Source: Pseudanabaena sp. CAN_BIN31 (GTDB lineage: Bacteria; Cyanobacteriota; Cyanobacteriia; Pseudanabaenales; Pseudanabaenaceae). Taken from it: a DNA stretch of 5,726 nucleotides. Both the position numbers and the translations under genes were made by a program. Each line of letters opens with the position of its first letter. The stretch's first letter is position 1. The notes below the pieces were generated by a model. It saw only the letters and a program-made list of their open reading frames with translations, did not search any database and was not told the DNA's origin. This document shows, in pieces, positions 1-5,726 of the stretch. The stretch covers positions 1-5,726 of the forward strand of contig JAJAZG010000560.1 in NCBI GenBank assembly GCA_026785865.1, read 5' to 3'.

Positions 1-372
1 TCTTTGGATAATTACAAAGCCGCGATCGCTGACTACGGCATGGCGCTCACGATCGCCCGTCAATATCGTAATTACGAGTTGATGTCAGTGGCTAGCGATC
101 GCCTGATTGCTGCCTATCTCGAAGTTCCGAACTTTTATCGCATCGAAGATTTATTGCAAAATCGCTCTAGCCTTGCCTTAGTGATGGGCGATCGCGAAAC
201 GGCGGCGATCGTGCAGCGATATCTCGGTGATTTGTACTTATCTTTTGGAAATCTGCCAAAAGCACGCGCTGCTTACCAAGAATCCTATGATTTTGCTGCT
301 ATGCTAGAAGAAGGTTCTAGCTTGCCATTCCGAGAAGCTTATTACAAGTTGCAAGCGCTAGAAAAAATGTAA
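1..372 (+). CDS. TPR-like helical repeat protein, C-terminal part (5' end outside the window)
   Basis: The frame is open from the first base (Ser-Leu-Asp-Asn-Tyr) and ends with TAA at 370-372, so only the last 123 residues are present. The TTG at 4-6 lies inside the gene and is unlikely to be the start. The protein is rich in paired amphipathic helices. The stretch around residues 65-98 (GDRETAAIVQRYLGDLYLSF, then a GNLPKARAAYQES turn-helix) follows the tetratricopeptide pattern of small and aromatic residues at fixed spacing. An earlier helix pair (AAIADYGMALTIARQY) fits the same pattern. TPR domains are protein-binding scaffolds, and nothing here shows the partner. Three HIP1 sites in 372 bp mark it as native cyanobacterial DNA. 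The assignment to TPR-like helical repeats is fairly secure; the exact function is unknown. Confidence 0.72.
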   Translation, partial: SLDNYKAAIADYGMALTIARQYRNYELMSVASDRLIAAYLEVPNFYRIEDLLQNRSSLALVMGDRETAAIVQRYLGDLYLSFGNLPKARAAYQESYDFAAMLEEGSSLPFREAYYKLQALEKM

Positions 373-410
373 TTTTGATGGAATAGCGCAACGCTCCAGC
401 CTATCAAAAT
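372..410 (+). terminator. Possible stem-loop after the TPR gene
   Basis: ATTTTGAT (372-379) pairs with ATCAAAAT (403-410). The adjoining GG (380-381) can pair with CC (400-401) across a one-base bulge. An inner AGCG-CAA-CGCT hairpin (385-395) caps it. The structure begins at the last base of the stop codon. It is followed by AT-rich DNA but not by a clean T-run, so it could be a weak terminator or an mRNA 3'-end stabiliser. The pairing is visible; the role is inferred. Confidence 0.35.
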
Positions 411-460
411 AAATATAAAACGCTTTTTATTTTAAAACTTTAGTAAAAAATTATATTGCC

Positions 461-1777
461 ATGCCAGCGATCGTCATTCCGCGTCGGTTAGATGTAGCTG
501 CCTCCGACTTAGCTACCAGTGATCTAGCTACAAATATTTCCACTGCACCCACGCAACATATTCTCGCCAATGGAATTAAGATCATTGCTGAACAGGTTCC
601 TGTTGATGCAGTTAATCTCAGTATTTGGGTTGATGTCGGCTCTGCGGTTGAGAGCGATGAGATTAACGGCATGGCGCATTTCCTAGAACACATGGTGTTT
701 AAGGGTAGCGATCGCCTTGGTTTGGGAGAATTTGAACAGGCGATCGAGTCCCATGGCGGCAATACCAATGCGGCGACTAGCCAAGACTACACGCATTTTT
801 ATATCAATGTCGCGCCCAAGGATTTTGCTAAGCTTGCGCCTTTGCAATTAGATATTGTCCTCAAAGCAAGCATTCCCGATGAGGAGTTTCAGCGCGAACG
901 GCATGTGGTTTTAGAAGAAATTCGCCGTAGTGAAGACAATCCCGATCGCCGCATTTATCGACATATTTCCGAAATGGTCTATGAACAGTTGCCCTATCGC
1001 CGTGCGGTGCTTGGACCAGTTGAGGTAATCGAAAAGGTTACTTCTGAGCAAATGCGATCGTTTCACCGCAAATGGTATGCACCGCAAAACATGACGATCG
1101 CTGTTGTTGGCAATCTGCCCGTTAGCGAAATGATTGGCGTGATTGCGGATTATTTTGATGGTGATGCGATCGCCGCTAAACCAAAAGCCCATACCTTCAC
1201 ACCCGAAAAACCTTTTACCGAAATTGTCCGCCGCGAAGTTGTTGATAGCAGCCTCAAGCAAGCGCGACTGAGCATGACATGGCGAGTATCGGGGCTTACA
1301 GAAATAGAAGAAACCTATCCTTTGAGTATTCTTGCGAATATCCTTGGCGGTGGACGCACCTCGCGAATGGTGCAAGACTTACGCGAAAATCGACGGATTT
1401 GCGATCGCATTTCTGTCAGCAATTCGGCAATGCGTTGGCAAGGAACTTTTCAAGTTTTCGCGAAGTTAAATGTGGAAGATGTGGCGATCGTTGAGCAAGC
1501 AATTCGCGAGCATATTCTCCAATTGCATGAAACTTTCGTCACCGATGAGGAGCTAGCCAAGATTCGCACTCAAGTAAGCAATCGCTTTATCTTCGGCAAT
1601 GAGTCACCCAGAGAACGCGCAGGAATTTACGGCTATTACGATCGCATTGTCGGCTCGTTAGATCACGCTCTCAACTATCCCGATCGTATTAAGTCCATCA
1701 CTAAAGAAGATATCCAAGCCGCAGTTCGCAAATATCTCAATCCTGATGCCTATGGCATTTTAATTGTGAAACCTTAA
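461..1777 (+). CDS. M16 family zinc metallopeptidase (processing-peptidase-like)
   Basis: This 438-residue protein is of the single-unit M16B size (about 410-450 aa), related to the mitochondrial processing peptidase beta subunit and bacterial insulinase-like proteins. The inverted zinc motif HFLEH is at residues 73-77 (zinc ligands His73 and His77, catalytic Glu76). The distal glutamate is in VVLEEIRR, most likely Glu153, 76 residues beyond His77 as in the family. The N-terminal M16 domain covers roughly residues 35-185. The C-terminal domain follows, with the conserved FHRKWYAPQNMTIAVVGN stretch (201-218) and the glycine-rich LGGGRTSRM segment (295-303). The catalytic residues are intact, so it should be an active endopeptidase, probably cytoplasmic since no signal peptide is visible. 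ATG 461 is used: the frame has no nearer start, but no Shine-Dalgarno is seen, and residues 1-30 look poorly conserved and repetitive. The natural substrate cannot be told from the sequence. Confidence 0.92.
   Translation: MPAIVIPRRLDVAASDLATSDLATNISTAPTQHILANGIKIIAEQVPVDAVNLSIWVDVGSAVESDEINGMAHFLEHMVFKGSDRLGLGEFEQAIESHGGNTNAATSQDYTHFYINVAPKDFAKLAPLQLDIVLKASIPDEEFQRERHVVLEEIRRSEDNPDRRIYRHISEMVYEQLPYRRAVLGPVEVIEKVTSEQMRSFHRKWYAPQNMTIAVVGNLPVSEMIGVIADYFDGDAIAAKPKAHTFTPEKPFTEIVRREVVDSSLKQARLSMTWRVSGLTEIEETYPLSILANILGGGRTSRMVQDLRENRRICDRISVSNSAMRWQGTFQVFAKLNVEDVAIVEQAIREHILQLHETFVTDEELAKIRTQVSNRFIFGNESPRERAGIYGYYDRIVGSLDHALNYPDRIKSITKEDIQAAVRKYLNPDAYGILIVKP
491..535 (+). repeat. Three degenerate 15-bp tandem units in the M16 gene start
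   Basis: Three consecutive 15-bp units (491-505, 506-520, 521-535) share the pattern GAyntAGCTrc and encode DVAAS, DLATS and DLATN (residues 11-25). They lie in the N-terminal tail, before the conserved peptidase domain, where length changes should be tolerated. The units are imperfect, so this is an old or degenerate expansion. Confidence 0.5.
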
Positions 1778-1820
1778 AGCCTAAAAGTTGTGGCGTACGC
1801 CACAACTTTTAGGCTTTAAG
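1773..1820. terminator. Perfect 48-bp palindrome acting as a bidirectional terminator
   Basis: Every base from 1773 to 1820 pairs with its mirror across the centre (CGTACG at 1794-1799), giving two 24-bp arms with no spacer. The left arm includes the last bases of the M16 gene and its TAA stop. The GC-rich inner stem (1787-1806, GTTGTGGC core) is flanked by AAAA on the left and TTTT on the right. Each strand's transcript therefore yields a strong hairpin followed by a U-run, the form of an intrinsic terminator in both directions. It separates the M16 gene from the ATPase cassette. Its perfection suggests it may also be a member of a dispersed palindromic repeat family. Confidence 0.75.
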
Positions 1821-1889
1821 ATTTCATGCATATCTATTTGCTGATAAATGTTGTTAAAAATTACAGTTTAGGAGATTTTTTCTCTCAGA

Positions 1890-1921
1890 TTGCCATTTTG
1901 AGCAGCTGTATAAACTATAAT
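1890..1921 (+). promoter_or_regulatory. Candidate promoter of the ATPase-rloB cassette
   Basis: A consensus -10 box TATAAT is at 1916-1921, 33 bp before the ATPase ATG, and would place the transcript start near 1928. The best -35 match, TTGCCA at 1890-1895, is 20 bp away, longer than the optimal 17. TTGAGC at 1898-1903 is too close (12 bp). The -10 box is convincing, while the -35 box is weak. The gap 1821-1954 holds no other recognisable element, and no Shine-Dalgarno precedes the ATG. Confidence 0.4.
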
Positions 1922-1954
1922 CAAGCAAAATTTTCAAATAATCCTGATTAAAAA

Positions 1955-3367
1955 ATGCTGATTCAATTCACCATCCAAAATTTTTTGTCCTTCAGAGATG
2001 AAGTGACTTTTAGTATGGTGGGGGTTAATAGTGATAGTCAGCATAGCGATCATCTTGCTAAGAATGAAGCAGGAGAAGGTCGCTCCGTATTGCCAATTGC
2101 TGCTATTTATGGAGCCAATGCAGCAGGCAAGTCAAATTTAGTCAAAGCTTTGAGTTTTGCAAAAAACTTAGTTGTCAAAGGGACTAGAGCAAATCAATCT
2201 ACGACCGTACCTACATTTAAGTTAGGTGATTATGATAAGCAAACTAGTAAATTCGAGTTTATCTTTACTCACCAAGGTTCTCAATACTCTTACGGATTTA
2301 GATTAAACAAAGAACAAATCGTTGAAGAATGGCTTCACGGGATTCCAAAAGGCAGGAAAAAAGAAGTAATGTATTTTGAACGGGTTACTTCTACTTCTTC
2401 AAAGAAGGAAACAGACGTTAATTTCGGCACAATACTTAAGGGAAGAAGCCCGATTAAAGACAAAGACTCAAATCGACATCTCAACTTAAAATTTATTGCC
2501 ACAGGGACAAGACCAAATCAACTTTTTTTAACAGAAGCAATTGATCGCAAGATTGAGACTTTGATGCCAGTTTTTAATTGGTTTCAAGATGTACTCGTGG
2601 TTTTACCTGCTGAATCAAGTTTTAAAGATTTAGAGGTTGGTGTAGCTGTCGATGATTCTTTTACAGATTTTCTGAGCAAATTTCTTGTTTTCGCAGGAAC
2701 TGGTATTGAAGCAATATCAACTGATATGGTTGAGTTAGATTTCGACAATCATTTCCCCACCATGCCTAAAGGCTTCAGAAATGGCATTCTTGAAGACCTT
2801 CAAGAAAATTCAGTCACAACAATTGGGAATTCTCAAGGTGGACGTTTCTTGTTGTTTAAGGACAATAATGCTCAAGTTAATTTAATTCAACTAAAAACTA
2901 GTCATCGCCATGAAAATGGAGATTTGATTAATTTTTCTGTGGATGAAGAATCAGAAGGGACACAGCGTCTAATCAATCTAATTCCCTCTCTTTATATTCT
3001 AGGAAAAACTCCAGAAAAAGTTGTATTTATTGATGAATTGGATAGACGACTACATCCACTTTTATCAAGACGTTTTGTAGAATCAGCAATAGATTGTAGA
3101 GCGAAGGGAAACCAACTTATTTTTACAACTCACGATACCAATTTACTGGATTTAGATTTGTTGAGACGAGATGAAATATGGTTTGTTGAAAAAAACAAAA
3201 ATGGAATATCAGATTGCTATTCTTTAGCAGAATTTAGAATTAGACCCGATCTTAAGGTTGAAAAAGGTTATTTGAATGGTCGCTTTGGTTCTATTCCCTT
3301 TTTTGGTGATCCAAAAAAATTGGGATGGTTTGGATGTGAAGAGGCTTCATCTAGTGCGGCACGTTGA
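1955..3367 (+). CDS. AAA/SMC-like ATPase, RloA/AbiLi-type (COG1106 family), defence-associated
   Basis: This 470-residue protein has the SMC/ABC-like ATPase head of COG1106 proteins. The N-terminus (LIQFTIQNFLSFRDEVTFSM) is the usual first strand pair. Walker A is GANAAGKS (53-60, Lys59). An ABC-signature-like ESEGTQRLINL starts at residue 332. Walker B is VVFIDELD (356-363, Asp360 and catalytic Glu361). The switch histidine is His393 in TTHD. The C-terminus carries the family's YLNGRFGSIPFF block (439-450). All nucleotide-binding residues are intact. The middle (about 70-325) lacks a long coiled coil. The next gene is rloB-type; such pairs match RloAB/AbiL layouts, in which the ATPase is thought to sense infection and control a nuclease-like partner. 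That role is inferred from the family and not shown here. The gene is AT-rich and free of HIP1, unlike its flanks. Its stop overlaps a possible TTG start of rloB by 4 bp (TTGA). Confidence 0.87.
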   Translation: MLIQFTIQNFLSFRDEVTFSMVGVNSDSQHSDHLAKNEAGEGRSVLPIAAIYGANAAGKSNLVKALSFAKNLVVKGTRANQSTTVPTFKLGDYDKQTSKFEFIFTHQGSQYSYGFRLNKEQIVEEWLHGIPKGRKKEVMYFERVTSTSSKKETDVNFGTILKGRSPIKDKDSNRHLNLKFIATGTRPNQLFLTEAIDRKIETLMPVFNWFQDVLVVLPAESSFKDLEVGVAVDDSFTDFLSKFLVFAGTGIEAISTDMVELDFDNHFPTMPKGFRNGILEDLQENSVTTIGNSQGGRFLLFKDNNAQVNLIQLKTSHRHENGDLINFSVDEESEGTQRLINLIPSLYILGKTPEKVVFIDELDRRLHPLLSRRFVESAIDCRAKGNQLIFTTHDTNLLDLDLLRRDEIWFVEKNKNGISDCYSLAEFRIRPDLKVEKGYLNGRFGSIPFFGDPKKLGWFGCEEASSSAAR

Positions 3368-3375
3368 TCGAAGCT

Positions 3376-3990
3376 ATGAGAAAAATAAATCGTACAAAAC
3401 TATTAGACCGTGAGCATGACCGCAGAAGTGCAAAATTGTTTGTGATCGCGACTGAAGATAAAAATGCTGGAGAGCAGTATTTTGAAATGTTTGCGCGGAT
3501 AAGTAGCCAAGTCAAAGTAAAAATATTGCCTACTGAAGATGATCAGTCTGCCCCGCAATATGTATTGGAGCGCTTGGATAAATTTAAGGACTTGTATGAC
3601 TTCAATGAAGAAGATGAGTTTTGGCTACTACTTGATGTGGATCGCTGGGTGAAACCGAGTCAATTGATAGCAGTATGTCCTGAAGCTAGACAAAAAGGTT
3701 ATCAATTGGCTATTAGTAATCCTTGTTTTGAAATTTGGTTATGCTTACATTTTCAAGATTTAAAGCTTCAAGATAGAACTTGTAAACATTTTGATGCAAG
3801 ACTTAGGAAGATTTTAGGGAGTTACAATAAGAGTAATTTGGTTATTGATCTATATAAACCAAATGTACAAGATGCTATTGAGCGATCGCGAAAACTAGAC
3901 TTAAGTTCTAGCGAATATTGGCCATCGACATTAGGTACTCATGTTTACAAGTTAGTCGAGAGCATTTTAAAGAGTCTAGATATGACCTAG
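3376..3990 (+). CDS. rloB: RloB family protein (AbiLii-like), Toprim-like putative nuclease partner
   Basis: The protein has 204 residues from ATG 3376. A TTG at 3364 would add four residues (MIEA) and overlap the ATPase stop as TTGA. I prefer ATG because RKINRTKLLDRE resembles the usual basic RloB N-terminus; no clear Shine-Dalgarno decides it. RloB landmarks are present: the hydrophobic strand KLFVIATED ending in Glu27, the DxD strand FWLLLDVDRW (Asp87, Asp89), the family signature AISNPCFEIWLCLHF (about 112-126), and the C-terminal WPSTLGTHVYKLVE (about 182-195). Glu plus DxD after hydrophobic strands resembles a Toprim metal site, so metal-dependent nuclease activity is plausible but unproven. 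Where relatives usually have EG...TE, this protein has ED...GE. It is very likely co-transcribed and co-working with the upstream ATPase. The stop is TAG at 3988-3990. One HIP1 site lies near the 3' end. Confidence 0.87.
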   Translation: MRKINRTKLLDREHDRRSAKLFVIATEDKNAGEQYFEMFARISSQVKVKILPTEDDQSAPQYVLERLDKFKDLYDFNEEDEFWLLLDVDRWVKPSQLIAVCPEARQKGYQLAISNPCFEIWLCLHFQDLKLQDRTCKHFDARLRKILGSYNKSNLVIDLYKPNVQDAIERSRKLDLSSSEYWPSTLGTHVYKLVESILKSLDMT

Positions 3991-4038
3991 CATCGCGAAT
4001 ATGCCAAAATTAGAACAACAGACGATATTGATTTAGCC

Positions 4039-5726
4039 ATGCAGCAACTACTTTACATCGAGATTCCTACACCTCAAATTGAAGCCGTCAAAACATGGCT
4101 CCAGTCTGAGTACCAGCCGCCATTTGGTAAAAAATCTGTTGCGAAGCATGGCTTTATTCTCGATCGCCAAAATCGCTCAGGCGCGATCGCGCAGTTGTCA
4201 GTATTTCTTTGGACATTGCAACGCACAACTTATCTTAAGGTTTTTCGATGGTCGGATGAGGTCATGGATGGGGAATCTGAATTTCTCGATCACCTCACCA
4301 AGGCATCGCGTCAAGCTTTTCCTTATGAGTTTAAGCAGTTACCAGCGATCGCCCCAAACCAATCTATATTTGAGGCTCTAAGCTCAAAATATCCCCTTAC
4401 TACCAAATTCTTTCAGCGTATTCCTAATGGTGAATATGATCTCAATCGCGTCTACTGGTGGGAAAAGCGCTGGCGTGAAAGCGTAAAATCACCTGAGACT
4501 CCGAAACAAGTTATTTTCACAAACCCGCAATCAAATCTTGCTCCGCAAGATTTGATTTATGACATCTTGTATATTGGCGGCGCATTGGGTGCAATCCATG
4601 CGGCGATGATGGCAAAACTAGGCTATCGAGTTTGTTTAGTGGAGCGGATTCCCTTTGGGCGGATGAATCGAGAATGGAATATTTCTCGTGCGGAATTTCA
4701 AAATCTGATTGACTTTGGATTATTTACCAAAGAAGAATTTGAGAGCATGATCACGGCGGAGTATGTAGATGGATTTAATAAGTTTTTTGATAGTAATAAT
4801 CCACCGCGTCTCAAAGCGAATGTTTTGCATACGCCGACGGTGCTGAATATTGCGATTAATACTAATCGCTTATTAGAGATTTGCGGTAAGAAATTACATG
4901 AATATGGTGCAGTGATCTGCGATCGCACTGAATTTGAGAAAGTCGTGATTAGTGAGTCAGGCGCGACAGTATTTGCTAAGAATCTGGAAACTGGCGAACC
5001 TGTAATTATTAATACAAGATTGGTAATTGATGCGATGGGATCGGCTTCAGCGATCGCGCAGCAACTTAATGCGGGTGAAGCATTTGATAGCGTTTGTCCG
5101 ACTGTGGGCGCAGTTTTAGAAGGTATCGATCAATCTGTATGGGACTCCCAATATGGTGATGTTCTCTTTACTCATGGCGATATCTCACGGGGACGACAAT
5201 TGATTTGGGAACTCTTTCCTGCGGAAAAGAATGAACTCACGGTTTATCTATTCCATTATCATCAGGTTCATCCAGAAAATGCAGGATCGTTACTGGAAAT
5301 GTATGAAGACTTTTTCACGATACTGCCTGAATATCGCCGTTGTGATATGGATAAACTGATTTGGAAGAAGGCAACTTTTGGCTATATCACAGGACATTAC
5401 AGCCTTAATGAAGATTCTAAAAAATGTGCTTTTGATCGCATATTAGCGATCGGTGATGCAGCCTCATTACAGTCACCGCTTGTATTTACGGGCTTTGGTT
5501 CCCTCGTTCGGAATTTACCGCGTTTAGCGACTTTACTGGATACGGCGCTGAAGCATGATTTACTTAAAGCTGATGACCTCAGCCAAATTAATGCTTATCA
5601 AAGCAATATCGCGGTGACATGGTTATTCTCGAAAGGGATGATGGTTCCGACAGGGATGTATTTACCGCCAGAGCGGGTTAACTCGATGCTAAATACTTTC
5701 TTTGGGTTACTTGCTGATGAACCGCA
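4039..5726 (+). CDS. cruA: FAD-dependent lycopene-cyclase-like protein, CruA type (3' end outside the window)
   Basis: The frame from ATG 4039 stays open to the window edge, giving 562 residues plus two bases. The only in-frame stop just upstream is the rloB TAG, and no other start lies between. Residues 1-170 form an N-terminal extension rich in aromatic residues (e.g. VYWWEKRW). The FAD Rossmann motif is DILYIGGALGAIHAA (175-189), with the ribose-binding acid Glu202 in CLVER. GRMNREWNISR (207-217) is the block I recall from CruA; the related CruP family has a D/QEWNISR form. LVIDAMGSAS (328-337) and IGDAASLQSP followed by FTGFGS (471-488) are the later FAD-contact motifs of this flavoprotein superfamily. 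CruA proteins cyclise lycopene ends in carotenoid synthesis at membranes. The lycopene-cyclase/CruA call rests on remembered motifs, and another geranylgeranyl-reductase-like flavoprotein remains possible. Five of the window's HIP1 sites follow rloB's and four of these fall in this gene's body, marking it as native. Confidence 0.7.
   Translation, partial: MQQLLYIEIPTPQIEAVKTWLQSEYQPPFGKKSVAKHGFILDRQNRSGAIAQLSVFLWTLQRTTYLKVFRWSDEVMDGESEFLDHLTKASRQAFPYEFKQLPAIAPNQSIFEALSSKYPLTTKFFQRIPNGEYDLNRVYWWEKRWRESVKSPETPKQVIFTNPQSNLAPQDLIYDILYIGGALGAIHAAMMAKLGYRVCLVERIPFGRMNREWNISRAEFQNLIDFGLFTKEEFESMITAEYVDGFNKFFDSNNPPRLKANVLHTPTVLNIAINTNRLLEICGKKLHEYGAVICDRTEFEKVVISESGATVFAKNLETGEPVIINTRLVIDAMGSASAIAQQLNAGEAFDSVCPTVGAVLEGIDQSVWDSQYGDVLFTHGDISRGRQLIWELFPAEKNELTVYLFHYHQVHPENAGSLLEMYEDFFTILPEYRRCDMDKLIWKKATFGYITGHYSLNEDSKKCAFDRILAIGDAASLQSPLVFTGFGSLVRNLPRLATLLDTALKHDLLKADDLSQINAYQSNIAVTWLFSKGMMVPTGMYLPPERVNSMLNTFFGLLADEP
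4529..4557. repeat. Perfect inverted repeat inside the cyclase gene
   Basis: AATCAAATCTTGC (4529-4541) and GCAAGATTTGATT (4545-4557) are exact reverse complements separated by TCC, giving a 13-bp stem with a 3-nt loop. It encodes residues 164-173 (QSNLAPQDLI), in the linker just before the first FAD-domain strand. The reading frame is kept. It resembles a short dispersed palindrome that has entered a tolerant linker, but that origin is inferred. Confidence 0.7.

Larger units (their letters stand above)
22..5057. repeat. HIP1 octamers (GCGATCGC), 11 scattered copies
   Basis: Exact copies start at 22, 95, 188, 708, 1166, 1401, 3882, 4183, 4345, 4919 and 5050. HIP1 is over-represented in many cyanobacterial genomes and is a good lineage marker. 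The copies are dispersed, not an array. None occurs between 1409 and 3881, which includes the intergenic gap, the whole ATPase gene and most of rloB. Confidence 0.9.

Noticed and set aside
451..768. 105-codon minus-strand open frame
   Set aside because: It lies opposite the well-supported M16 gene, including its zinc motif. The predicted protein shows no recognisable domain.
911..1375. 154-codon minus-strand open frame
   Set aside because: It is fully inside and antisense to the M16 gene, has no family motifs, and is explained by the coding bias of the other strand.
1279..1494. 71-codon plus-strand open frame
   Set aside because: It is an alternate frame within the M16 gene, which is intact in the main frame, with no sign of a frameshift.
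1898..1921. TTGAGC paired with TATAAT as a promoter
   Set aside because: The spacing of 12 bp is too short for a standard sigma-70 promoter; only the -10 box was kept as supportive.
3892..3912. Near-palindrome around CTAGACTTAAGTTCTAG in rloB
   Set aside because: It is short, imperfect (one bulged base) and within coding sequence, so it is most likely chance.
4079..4381. 100-codon plus-strand open frame
   Set aside because: It is a shifted frame inside the cyclase gene. The main frame from 4039 is uninterrupted and carries the FAD motifs.
4698..4928. 76-codon minus-strand open frame
   Set aside because: It is antisense to the FAD-domain region of the cyclase gene and has no supporting motif.

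Overview
The window looks like chromosomal DNA of a moderately low-GC cyanobacterium. The 8-bp palindrome GCGATCGC (HIP1), a cyanobacterial hallmark, occurs 11 times. The carotenoid-cyclase-like gene at the right end is of a type found in photosynthetic bacteria. A Pseudanabaena-like filamentous form is my guess from base composition and perfect palindromes, but the sequence alone does not prove it.

Layout: all genes are on the + strand. (1) 1-372 is the 3' end of a TPR-type helical-repeat protein. (2) 461-1777 is a complete M16-family zinc peptidase with an intact HxxEH...E site. It is closed by a perfect 48-bp palindrome (1773-1820) that can act as a bidirectional terminator. (3) 1955-3367 and 3376-3990 form a two-gene cassette: an SMC/ABC-like AAA ATPase (COG1106/RloA/AbiLi-like) followed by an RloB-family protein with a Toprim-like acidic motif. 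This is the layout of RloAB/AbiL-type phage-defence pairs. (4) 4039 to the window end is a long reading frame still open at the edge. It encodes a FAD-dependent lycopene-cyclase-like protein, best matched to CruA.

The defence-type pair sits between two genes typical of the cyanobacterial core. The ATPase gene is visibly AT-richer than its neighbours and has neither HIP1 nor even its CGATCG core, which fits acquisition by transfer. No terminator is visible between rloB and the cyclase gene, so the cassette's transcript may continue into it. The M16 gene and the cassette are separated by the palindromic terminator and a short AT-rich stretch carrying a consensus -10 box. The window also has a perfect 13-bp-arm hairpin inside the cyclase reading frame, at the linker before the FAD domain, and three degenerate 15-bp tandem units at the start of the M16 gene.

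No tRNA, rRNA, CRISPR array, transposase or attachment site was found.
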